A stretch of 64,000 nucleotides of DNA from contig NZ_CP076547.1 in the NCBI RefSeq assembly GCF_018889995.1, positions 2,046,001 through 2,110,000 on the forward strand, in the 5' to 3' direction. The position numbers and the translations under genes are program-made. Shown piece after piece: positions 25,356 to 32,989 of the stretch (position 1 is its first letter; each line of letters starts with the position of its first letter). The notes beneath the pieces were generated by a model, which did not search any database, was not told the origin of the DNA, and saw only the letters and a program-made list of their open reading frames with translations. The stretch is from Subtercola sp. PAMC28395. GTDB lineage: Bacteria; Actinomycetota; Actinomycetes; Actinomycetales; Microbacteriaceae.

Positions 25356-26097
25356 AGCGATGGATCTCTTCCTTCAGGGAATCGCCTGGATCTTCGACCC
25401 CGCGAATTCTGCTGGGCCCGGCGGCATACCCCAGCGCATCGCTGAACAGCTGGCCTACACCTTCGGGGCGGTGGCCATCGGCGCGGTCATCGCCGTACCG
25501 ATCGGCCTTCTCATCGGGCACACAGGTCGCGGGCGGGACGTGGCCGTCTCGCTGTCGGGCGGCCTGCGTGCCCTCCCGAGCCTCGGACTGCTCATCATCT
25601 TCGCACTCGGGATCGGAATCGGGTTCAAAGCACCGCTCCTGACGTTCGTGATCCTGGCAATTCCACCCGTGCTCGCCGGGGCCTACGCGGGCGTCGAAGC
25701 TGTCGACAAACGAACAGTCGACGCGGCGCGCGCCATGGGTATGACCGAATGGCAGATACTCACGAAGGTGGAGCTGCCGCTGGGTCTTCCTCTGCTCATC
25801 GGGGGACTCAGGTCGGGCATCCTGCAGGTGGTCGCCACGGCCACGCTGGCGTACTTCGCCACGGGAGGTGCCCTCGGTGTGTTCATCAATGAGGGCCTCA
25901 AAACGCGCAACTACGCCGAGCTCCTCGGGGCGTCGATCGTCGTGACCGCGCTTGCATTGGTGCTCGAGGGCATATTCGCGTTGTTGCAGAGGTTGGTCAT
26001 ACCACGCGGTGTCACCGCGGGACGTGTCACAGATGTCCGTGCGAGGTCAACCAGACCCCGCGCGGTGGTGGGTAATTCCATCCGAGAAGGGAAATAA
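25348..26097 (+). CDS. osmoprotectant ABC transporter permease (second)
   Basis: 249-residue permease of the OpuCD/ProW type. The EAA-like loop is AVDKRTVDAARAMGMTEWQILTKVELPLGLPLLIGGLR, and LPSLGLLIIFALGIGIG is a conserved helix. GTG 25348 overlaps the stop of the first permease by 8 bases; ATG 25360 is the alternative. The C-terminal tail is basic and cytoplasmic. Paired with the first permease as a heterodimeric channel. Confidence 0.88.
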   Translation: MSEAMDLFLQGIAWIFDPANSAGPGGIPQRIAEQLAYTFGAVAIGAVIAVPIGLLIGHTGRGRDVAVSLSGGLRALPSLGLLIIFALGIGIGFKAPLLTFVILAIPPVLAGAYAGVEAVDKRTVDAARAMGMTEWQILTKVELPLGLPLLIGGLRSGILQVVATATLAYFATGGALGVFINEGLKTRNYAELLGASIVVTALALVLEGIFALLQRLVIPRGVTAGRVTDVRARSTRPRAVVGNSIREGK

Positions 26098-26099
26098 GA

Positions 26100-27032
26100 A
26101 TGTTCACAGCATTGAAGAAAGGCCGTATCGCCGCACTCGGCGTTATCGCGGTCAGCGCGGCCGTCGCGCTGGCAGGGTGTGCGTCGGGGAGCAGCAGCCC
26201 TCTGGGCTCGACATCGTCGGCAAGCGAATCCGCCGGAGCGATTGTCGTCGGCTCACAGTCGTACTACTCGAACGAGATCATTGCGGAGATCTACTCTCAG
26301 GCACTTGAGGCCAATGGCCTGACGGTGACCCGCAAGTTCAACATCGGCCAGCGCGACGCGTACCTTCCCGCACTGCAGAGTGGTGAAGTGACGCTGTTCC
26401 CCGAATACACGGGCAACCTGCTCCAGTTCTTCGACAAGACGGCAACGGCCACCAGCGCTGACGACGTCTACGCCGCGCTGAAGACCGCGCTTCCGGCGAA
26501 TCTCACTGTTCTCGACCAGTCGCAGGCTGCCGACCAGGATTCGTACAACGTCACGAAGGCCTTCGCTGACGCGAACGGTGTCTCGAGCATCGGCGACCTC
26601 TCCAAGGTCTCGGGTGTGACTCTCGGTGGCAACGCAGAGCTGGCCACCCGCCCCTACGGCCCTCCCGGGCTACTGAGCACCTACGGCGTCACGGTGGGCT
26701 TCACCCCGATTGACGACTCCGCAGGCCCACTGACCCTGAAGGCGCTCCTGGACAACACGATCCAGGTGGCCAACATCTACAGCGCAGACCCGAGCATCGG
26801 TTCGAACAACCTGGTGACGCTGAGCGACCCGAAGCACCTGTTCCTCGCTTCGAACGTCGTGCCGTTGATCAACAAGGAGACCGCGACCCCGCAGGTGACC
26901 GAAATCATCAACAAGGTGAGCGCTGCGCTGACGACAGCCGACCTCGTGGCCATGAACGGCCAGTCGACGGTCGACCAGAAGTCGTCTGCTGACATCGCCA
27001 AGGCGTGGCTCGCCAACGCGAAGCTGTTCTGA
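26100..27032 (+). CDS. osmoprotectant ABC transporter substrate-binding lipoprotein
   Basis: 310-residue lipoprotein of the OpuCC/ProX family that binds glycine betaine, choline or similar quaternary amines. Signal and lipobox LAGC (about residues 26-29), then a Ser-rich tether. Family motifs include VVGSQSYYSNEIIAEIYSQALEANG, LFPEYTGNLLQFF and DSYNVTKAFA. The aromatic cage residues cannot be confirmed without an alignment. ATG 26100 has GAAGGG upstream. It is the last gene of the operon and is followed by a strong terminator. Confidence 0.9.
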   Translation: MFTALKKGRIAALGVIAVSAAVALAGCASGSSSPLGSTSSASESAGAIVVGSQSYYSNEIIAEIYSQALEANGLTVTRKFNIGQRDAYLPALQSGEVTLFPEYTGNLLQFFDKTATATSADDVYAALKTALPANLTVLDQSQAADQDSYNVTKAFADANGVSSIGDLSKVSGVTLGGNAELATRPYGPPGLLSTYGVTVGFTPIDDSAGPLTLKALLDNTIQVANIYSADPSIGSNNLVTLSDPKHLFLASNVVPLINKETATPQVTEIINKVSAALTTADLVAMNGQSTVDQKSSADIAKAWLANAKLF

Positions 27033-27071
27033 TAGGCCGCACCCGCAGGGTGCACTGAGCTGACCGCACGT

Positions 27072-27115
27072 GAGCCGGTCGGGTTCCTCCTCATCTGGAG
27101 CAACCCGACCGGCTC
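27072..27115. terminator. strong bidirectional terminator
   Basis: GAGCCGGTCGGGTT (27072-27085) pairs perfectly over 14 bp with AACCCGACCGGCTC (27102-27115) around a 16-nt loop. It sits between the converging binding-protein and M56 peptidase genes. Confidence 0.9.
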
Positions 27116-27133
27116 TCTGTCGTTGTTGCTCAG

Positions 27134-28084
27134 CTACGACGCGAGAAGCAGGGCCGCGGGAATTGCCAGCAGCAGGAGGGTCACGACGACGATCACGCCC
27201 CGCATGGCCAGGGGGAGCTGCGGCTCAGGGTGCACGAGCCGATCGACCCTCACCGACACGGCGCTCAGGCCGACGAGGTGTTCGCTCCCGGTGCCGGCAA
27301 CAGCCTCGGCCAGGGGCTGCGCCACGATGGTGTTCGTCTCAGCCGATCCGACGAGCGAGATCGCAAGCGCGAGAGTGAGGTCGTCAGTGGTTCGACGGCT
27401 CTCGTCGTCGGCGAGAAGTTCGACGAGCAACGAGACGGCGGCCTGGGCACGGGTGGCAATGGGGAACCAGGGCAGGGCGCTTCGCCAGGACTGGAACGCG
27501 AGGAGCACGAGGTGGTGCTGCTGGCGCAAGTGCGCGCGTTCGTGGGCGATGACGGCTTCGAGCTGCTCGGCGTCGAGCAGTGAGACCAGGCCCTCTGACA
27601 GCACGGTGACCGTTCGGGCACCGGGCAGGCAGTACGCGACGGGCGCGGGCGAGTCGATGATGTGAGTGCCGGGTCGGCCCTGAAGCGGGGTGCTGAGGAG
27701 CTCGACGAGCGAGCGGTGTCGTCGGCGCTGTCGTTCGGAGCGTACGGCAGTGACCAGCAGGTTCAGGAGGAGGTGCGCGGTCAGAAGCAGGGCGCTGCTG
27801 AGGGCGAAGATGTGGATGATCCCGGTACCCGGCGGAAGCGGTCCGGAGAGAATCAGCGGCGGGAGCGACACCAGTCCCCGGATGAGGCTGGAACTGAAGG
27901 GAATCAACCCGAATGTCAGCAGGGACCCGATCATCGACAGTCCACCCGCGACAGCGATTGTCTGCCAGATCAGGAGTGCAACGCCCGGTGAGCGCCTCGG
28001 CCAGTGGGCATCGGCCAGCATGACGGGCACAGGCCACGCCAGCAGTATTGCCACGATGGCGAGAATGATCGACGCGACTAGCAC
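27134..28084 (-). CDS. M56 (BlaR1-like) membrane metallopeptidase
   Basis: 316-residue integral membrane protein with about four helices and a zinc peptidase domain. The HExxH motif is HERAH in LEAVIAHERAHLRQQHHLVLL; the downstream LLVELLADDESRR supplies the third ligand. It lacks the extracellular penicillin-binding sensor of true BlaR1. Such proteins pair with BlaI repressors, which they inactivate; a BlaI gene lies 72 bp upstream on the same strand. The GTG start 28084 follows a TACGCT box by 6 nt, so it has its own promoter. Confidence 0.87.
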   Translation of the reverse strand: MLVASIILAIVAILLAWPVPVMLADAHWPRRSPGVALLIWQTIAVAGGLSMIGSLLTFGLIPFSSSLIRGLVSLPPLILSGPLPPGTGIIHIFALSSALLLTAHLLLNLLVTAVRSERQRRRHRSLVELLSTPLQGRPGTHIIDSPAPVAYCLPGARTVTVLSEGLVSLLDAEQLEAVIAHERAHLRQQHHLVLLAFQSWRSALPWFPIATRAQAAVSLLVELLADDESRRTTDDLTLALAISLVGSAETNTIVAQPLAEAVAGTGSEHLVGLSAVSVRVDRLVHPEPQLPLAMRGVIVVVTLLLLAIPAALLLAS

Positions 28085-28096
28085 GCGCCCAGCGTA
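28085..28096 (-). promoter_or_regulatory. leaderless promoter -10 (TACGCT) for the M56 peptidase
   Basis: TACGCT is the complement of 28091-28096, 6 nt before GTG 28084. Confidence 0.6.
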
Positions 28097-28156
28097 ACCG
28101 GACTCAGCTGTGTGGCGGCCTCGCCTGTGTCATTCATCGTCGCTGGAGAATGCGCG

Positions 28157-28555
28157 TCAGGCCTCGAGTGTCGCCTGTACTTCGCTCTGGGCTGCGCGTT
28201 CGCTCAGCAGCAGTCTCAGCGTCTCGGCCTCCTGCGGAGTGACCTGCCCGACGAAGTGCGCCAGCGCTGCGGCCCGGTCAGGTTCGGCCCCGAGGACCTG
28301 GTGAAGAAGATCGGCGGTGTGGTCGGCCCTGGTGGTCACCGCGTAGTAGAGGTGAGGGCGAACCTTGCGGTTGCGGTCGACGAACCCCTTGCGCTCGAGC
28401 CGGGAGAGAACCGTGAGCATGGTGGTCAGCGCAAGGTCGTTGCCGGCACTTGTCTTGTGTGCGAGCTCGTCGCGCAGCTCGGCCGCAGCCACCGGGGCGT
28501 CGCTTGCCCAGAGGCGCTCCATGATGGATCGTTCGAGTTCACCGAGGGTTGGCAT
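28157..28555 (-). CDS. BlaI/MecI/CopY family transcriptional repressor
   Basis: 132-residue winged-helix repressor. The N-terminal LGELERSIMERLWASDAPVAAAELRDEL, TTMLTVLSRLERKGFVDRNR and YYAV segments are the BlaI DNA-binding domain; the C-terminal FVGQVTPQEAETLRLLL forms the dimer helices. ATG 28555 is 6 nt from a TAACCT box. Two perfect TTCTACA-N3-TGTAGAA dyads upstream are its probable operators. Since they also lie ahead of cydA, the repressor probably controls cytochrome bd; in M. tuberculosis BlaI is reported to affect respiration genes. Confidence 0.9.
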   Translation of the reverse strand: MPTLGELERSIMERLWASDAPVAAAELRDELAHKTSAGNDLALTTMLTVLSRLERKGFVDRNRKVRPHLYYAVTTRADHTADLLHQVLGAEPDRAAALAHFVGQVTPQEAETLRLLLSERAAQSEVQATLEA

Positions 28556-28567
28556 GAGTACAGGTTA
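28556..28567 (-). promoter_or_regulatory. leaderless promoter -10 (TAACCT) for the BlaI gene
   Basis: TAACCT is the complement of 28562-28567, 6 nt before ATG 28555. The expected -35 position overlaps the first BlaI dyad. Confidence 0.65.
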
Positions 28568-28585
28568 CTGCCTTTCAGAAAATTG

Positions 28586-28627
28586 TTCTACACTCTGTAG
28601 AAATCTGTTCTTCTACACAATGTAGAA
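28586..28627. promoter_or_regulatory. twin BlaI-type operators between blaI-like gene and cydA
   Basis: TTCTACA-CTC-TGTAGAA (28586-28602) and TTCTACA-CAA-TGTAGAA (28611-28627) are perfect 7-bp dyads, 25 bp apart centre to centre. They contain the TACA...TGTA core known for BlaI/MecI operators. Confidence 0.9.
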
Positions 28628-28632
28628 CTATC

Positions 28633-28659
28633 GCATCAGGCTGGAAACAGCCTTGATGC
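28633..28659 (+). other. hairpin with GAAA tetraloop in the cydA leader
   Basis: GCATCAGGCTG (28633-28643), loop GAAA, CAGCCTTGATGC (28648-28659): 11 bp with one bulged T. It lies between the second BlaI dyad and the cydA ribosome site and would be in the 5' leader if transcription starts near the dyad. Confidence 0.5.
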
Positions 28660-28701
28660 CACCGGTGAATCTCCCTGCTCGGCCACTCTTCGAGGAGCAC
28701 A

Positions 28702-30114
28702 GTGAACGACCTGCTCGACCCCCTTCTGCTCTCGCGCTGGCAGTTCGGCCTCACCACGATCTACCATTTTCTCTTCGTGCCGCTCACGATCGGTCTGGCA
28801 CTCACGGCCGCGATCTTCCAGACCGCGTGGGTACGCACCGACAAGGTGAAGTACCTCCAGCTGACGAAGTTCTTCGGCACGATCTTCCTCATCAACTTCG
28901 CGATGGGCGTCGTCACCGGAATCGTGCAGGAGTTCCAGTTCGGAATGAACTGGTCGGACTACTCGCGCTTCGTCGGCGACGTCTTCGGTGCTCCGCTCGC
29001 GCTCGAGGGTCTACTGGCGTTCTTCCTCGAGGCGACGTTCATCGGGCTGTGGATCTTCGGCTGGGACCGCCTGCCACGAAAGCTGCACCTGGCCACCATC
29101 TGGGTCACAGCGGCGGCGAGCATCCTCTCGGCGTACTTCATCATCGCGGCGAATGCCTTCATGCAGAACCCGGTGGGCTACGAGATCAACGCGGCCAAGG
29201 GCCGGGCCGAATTGACAGACATCTGGGCGTTACTGACGAACAAGGTCGCCCTCGCAGCGTTCCCCCACACGATCTTCGCCTGCTTCATGGTGACGGCGGC
29301 CCTGATCGTGAGTGCCGCGGCGTGGCATCTCTCGCGGAACCAGCACCTCGACACGATGCGTCCTGCCCTGAAGTTCGGGCTGTGGATGATGGTCATCGCC
29401 GGCGGTCTGACGTTCCTCTCGGGCGACCAGCTGGGCCTGGCCATGGTGCAGACGCAACCGATGAAGATGGCGGCCGCCGAGGCGCTCTACAACACCTCGA
29501 CCGGAGCGAATGCCTCGTTCTCGCTGTTCACCCTCGGTACGCCCGACGGCGTCAGCGAACTCTTCTCGATCCGCATTCCGTACCTGCTGTCGTTCCTGTC
29601 GACGCACACCTTCGACGGCACGGTCGAGGGCATCAACGATCTGCAGGCCCAGTACACGACCCTCTACGGCCCTGGCGACTACACCCCGGTCATCTGGGTG
29701 ACCTACTGGGCGTTCAGGTACATGATCCTGTTCGGTGCGATCTCGGTGGCGACTGCGGTGGTGGGCCTCTGGGTCACACGCAAGGGCCGCAGCCCGAAGA
29801 AGCGCTGGATCTGGAAGGTCGCGATCTGGTCGATGCCGGTTCCCCTTGCCGCGATGATCGTCGGCTGGGTCTTCACCGAGATGGGGCGCCAGCCCTGGAT
29901 CGTCTTCAGCCTCCTCAAGACGCAGGACGCGGTCTCGCCGAACACGAGCGGCCTCGAGGTGCTCATTTCCCTGGTCGCCTTCACCCTCATATACGGCACA
30001 CTCGCGATCGTCGAGTTCCGCCTGATCAAGAAGGCCGTGCAGAAGGGCCCTGACGCACCAGCCGCCACCGACGCCGTCACCGGCGAAGTCCGCCACGAAG
30101 CCACGATCTACTAG
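28702..30114 (+). CDS. cydA: cytochrome bd quinol oxidase subunit I
   Basis: Haem-binding subunit of the high-affinity terminal oxidase that reduces O2 with quinol. 470 aa, about nine membrane helices. The haem b595-type ligand His is in TTIYHFLFVPLTIG near residue 20, and the conserved GWVFTEMGRQPWIV lies after the Q-loop. The shorter length (E. coli has 522) indicates the short Q-loop class, as expected for a menaquinol user. The GTG start 28702 has GAGGAG 5 nt upstream. First gene of cydABDC. Confidence 0.95.
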   Translation: MNDLLDPLLLSRWQFGLTTIYHFLFVPLTIGLALTAAIFQTAWVRTDKVKYLQLTKFFGTIFLINFAMGVVTGIVQEFQFGMNWSDYSRFVGDVFGAPLALEGLLAFFLEATFIGLWIFGWDRLPRKLHLATIWVTAAASILSAYFIIAANAFMQNPVGYEINAAKGRAELTDIWALLTNKVALAAFPHTIFACFMVTAALIVSAAAWHLSRNQHLDTMRPALKFGLWMMVIAGGLTFLSGDQLGLAMVQTQPMKMAAAEALYNTSTGANASFSLFTLGTPDGVSELFSIRIPYLLSFLSTHTFDGTVEGINDLQAQYTTLYGPGDYTPVIWVTYWAFRYMILFGAISVATAVVGLWVTRKGRSPKKRWIWKVAIWSMPVPLAAMIVGWVFTEMGRQPWIVFSLLKTQDAVSPNTSGLEVLISLVAFTLIYGTLAIVEFRLIKKAVQKGPDAPAATDAVTGEVRHEATIY

Positions 30115-30128
30115 GAGCAGTCGCACTC

Positions 30129-31205
30129 ATGGATCTCGCAGTTCTCTGGTTCCTTCTCGTCGGGTTCTTCTTCATCGGCTACTTCGTGCTCGACGGTTTC
30201 GACTTCGGTGTGGGCATGGCACTGCCCTTTCTCGGGCGTGATGACACCGATCGCAGGCTGGTGATCAACACCATCGGTCCGATCTGGGATCTCAACGAGA
30301 CCTGGGTCATCGTGGCCGGTGCCACCATGTTCGCCGCCTTCCCCGAGTGGTACGCGACCCTGTTCAGCGGCTTCTACCTGGTCTTTCTCGCGATCCTGCT
30401 GGCGCTCATCTTGCGCGGGGTGTCGTTCGAATACCGTCACCAGAGGCCGGAGCTGGCGTGGAAGAGACGATTCGACCGGATGATCGTGATCGGCTCGGCC
30501 GTTCCCGCATTCCTCTGGGGGCTGGTCTTCGCCAATGTGGTGCGGGGCCTGCCTCTGGACGCGGGTTTCAACTTCACCGGCAGCGTGGTCGACCTCTTCA
30601 GCCCATACGCCGTGCTCGGCGGACTCACGACCCTGCTGCTGTTCTTCACGCACGGCGTTGTCTTCATCTCGCTGAAGACCGACGGGCCCATCAGGGCGCG
30701 CGCCCGTGCGCTTGCCTCGCGGGCGGGGCTTCTGACGATCGTCGTCGCGGCTGTCTTCCTGGTGTGGACGACGGTGTCGTTCGGCACGGTGCTGTCGGGC
30801 ATCCTCTCGGTGGTTGCGGCGATCACGCTCATCGGGGCGTTCCTCGCGAACCTGCGTGCGGCAGAGCGCTGGTCGTTCGCGCTCATGGCGACCACCATCG
30901 CTGTCGCCGTGCTCAGCCTGTTCGCTTCGCTCTTCCCCGACGTTCTGCCAGCGACGAACGACGCGGCGAACAGCCTGACCGTGTCGAATGCGTCCTCGTC
31001 GGCCTACACACTCACGATCATGAGCTGCGTGGCTGTGGTGTTCGTGCCGCTCATCCTGCTGTATCAGGGGTTCACCTACTGGGTGTTCCGCAAGCGGCTC
31101 AGCCGGGCATCCATCACGGGGGAGCACGATGAGGGTGATGGTGATGCAGCAGCTGGCGGCAGTGGCCGCGGGGCAGCGGGCAACCCGGCCCCGAGCCTGA
31201 CGTGA
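30129..31205 (+). CDS. cydB: cytochrome bd quinol oxidase subunit II
   Basis: Second structural subunit, 358 aa, polytopic. The N-terminus MDLAVLWFLLVGFFFIGYFVLDGFDFGVGMALPFLGR is diagnostic, as is NTIGPIWDLNETWVI. The start ATG 30129 lies 14 bp after cydA with GGAG 9-10 nt upstream. The last 25 residues are a hydrophilic Gly/Asp-rich tail. The stop overlaps the cydD start as GTGA. Confidence 0.95.
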   Translation: MDLAVLWFLLVGFFFIGYFVLDGFDFGVGMALPFLGRDDTDRRLVINTIGPIWDLNETWVIVAGATMFAAFPEWYATLFSGFYLVFLAILLALILRGVSFEYRHQRPELAWKRRFDRMIVIGSAVPAFLWGLVFANVVRGLPLDAGFNFTGSVVDLFSPYAVLGGLTTLLLFFTHGVVFISLKTDGPIRARARALASRAGLLTIVVAAVFLVWTTVSFGTVLSGILSVVAAITLIGAFLANLRAAERWSFALMATTIAVAVLSLFASLFPDVLPATNDAANSLTVSNASSSAYTLTIMSCVAVVFVPLILLYQGFTYWVFRKRLSRASITGEHDEGDGDAAAGGSGRGAAGNPAPSLT

Positions 31206-32989
31206 AACCCGTCGACAGGCGTCTTCTCGCTCATGCGAGGTCAGCGCGAGGCTTCTTCGCCGTCGCAGGCCTGCTCGGTCTGCTTCAGACGGCGTGCACG
31301 GTCGCATTCGCCTGGCTGGTGAGCTCCACGGTCGTGGCCGCGGTCGGCGGCGCATCCGTTTCTCAGCTGGCCGGCTCGCTTGCCGCGCTCGCAGCCGTGG
31401 TCGCCCTGCGTTCGGGCACTGTGTGGCTGATGGGGTACACCTCGGCCCGTGCTGCTGCCGTCGTCAAGGGTGAGTTGCGGCGATCGGCGCTCGAGAAGCT
31501 GCCCCAGCTCGGGTCTGCCTGGCTCTCGTCGCGCAACTCGGCCACCGTGTCGACGGTTGTGACGGTGGGGCTGGATGCCCTCGACACGTATTTCTCGAAG
31601 TACCTTCCCCAGCTCATCCTGACCGTCGTGGCAACACCCGTGGTGGTCGCCGTGCTGTTCGCCGGGGACTGGGTCAGCGGGCTCACCGTGGTGCTGACGC
31701 TCCCTGTGGTTCCGGTCTTCATGATCCTGATCGGCCGGGCGACCGAATCGGCGCAGAAAGCGCAGTGGCTGAAGCTCGGCCGGCTTTCGAGTGGCTTTCT
31801 CGACGTGGTCGAGGGGCTGTCGACCCTCAAGGTCTTCGGGAGGGAGAAACGCCAGGCCGCGCGCATCAGAAGTCTCACCGACGACTACCGCACCTCGACC
31901 ATGGCGGTGCTTCGACTCTCGTTCATGAGCGGTTTTGTGCTCGAGCTGGCGGCAAGCCTGTCGGTGGCGCTGGTGGCCGTCTCGGTCGGGCTGCGGCTGG
32001 TCGACGGCAGTCTCGGTCTCGGCGTGGGGCTCTTCGTGCTCATGCTCGCGCCAGAGGCATTCCTGCCGCTGCGCCAGGTGGGTGCGCAGTTCCATGCTGC
32101 AGCCGACGGGATCGCGGCGACGGACGAGGTCTTCGAGATCCTCGATACGCCCGTCCTGCTCGGCGTGAAGGCTCCGGTGAAGCCCACGGGAACCGCCCTC
32201 CCGGTCACTCAAGAGAAGGGCCCCCGCGGTGCTGCCCCCGGCCGTCTCGAAATCCGCAGCCTCAGCCACTCGTATGGCGCGGTCTCTGTTGTGCAGGACT
32301 TTTCCGCAACCTTTTGGCAGGGCGAGCTGACGGTCATCACCGGCCCGAGCGGGGCGGGCAAGTCGACGATCGTCGCCGCAATGCTCGGTTTCGTGCAGCG
32401 TCGAGGCAGCATCCTGCTGCTCGGTACCTCAGAGCCCCCGCCAGATACGGGTCACGGCACGGGCTGCGACACGAGCCGGAGTGGTCGGCCGCTCGAGCTG
32501 GACGATGTCGCGTGGTCCGGCCAGCGGTCGCAGTTGATGGCCGGCACCATCGCCGAGAATGTCTCGCTCGGCGCTCAGGAACCAGATGAAGCCCTGATTG
32601 CTCGTGCGCTCGACCTTGCGGCAGCCAGCGAGCTCAGCCCGCTCACGGCACTCGGCGTCAACGGTGCCGGGCTCTCGGGCGGACAGGCCCAGCGTGTCTC
32701 CGTGGCCAGGGCGATCTACCGCGCTCTCGACCGTGACTGCTCTGTTCTGGTGCTCGACGAGCCCAGCTCGGCGCTCGACGCCGAAACAGAGGCCGAGCTG
32801 CTCCACGGGCTCCGCGAACTGGCCGGCTACGGGATGATCGTCATCTGCGTCTCGCACCGAGCCGCCTTTCGTGAAGCCGCTGATGCGCTCGTCACAGTCG
32901 ATCGGCGCGGCTACACACCCGCGATCGCTCCGGTCGCTGCACTCGCCTCGGCGGCGAGCAAGGGGAATGGGCACGGACATGCGCACTGA
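31202..32989 (+). CDS. cydD: thiol reductant ABC exporter subunit CydD
   Basis: Half-transporter of the CydDC complex, which exports thiol reductants and is needed to assemble cytochrome bd. 595 aa: six-helix membrane domain (about 15-300), then an ATPase domain with Walker A GPSGAGKST, signature LSGGQAQR and Walker B VLVLDEPSSALD. The GTG start overlaps the cydB stop (GTGA). Its 3' end overlaps cydC. Placement directly after cydAB supports the assignment. Confidence 0.93.
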   Translation: MKPVDRRLLAHARSARGFFAVAGLLGLLQTACTVAFAWLVSSTVVAAVGGASVSQLAGSLAALAAVVALRSGTVWLMGYTSARAAAVVKGELRRSALEKLPQLGSAWLSSRNSATVSTVVTVGLDALDTYFSKYLPQLILTVVATPVVVAVLFAGDWVSGLTVVLTLPVVPVFMILIGRATESAQKAQWLKLGRLSSGFLDVVEGLSTLKVFGREKRQAARIRSLTDDYRTSTMAVLRLSFMSGFVLELAASLSVALVAVSVGLRLVDGSLGLGVGLFVLMLAPEAFLPLRQVGAQFHAAADGIAATDEVFEILDTPVLLGVKAPVKPTGTALPVTQEKGPRGAAPGRLEIRSLSHSYGAVSVVQDFSATFWQGELTVITGPSGAGKSTIVAAMLGFVQRRGSILLLGTSEPPPDTGHGTGCDTSRSGRPLELDDVAWSGQRSQLMAGTIAENVSLGAQEPDEALIARALDLAAASELSPLTALGVNGAGLSGGQAQRVSVARAIYRALDRDCSVLVLDEPSSALDAETEAELLHGLRELAGYGMIVICVSHRAAFREAADALVTVDRRGYTPAIAPVAALASAASKGNGHGHAH

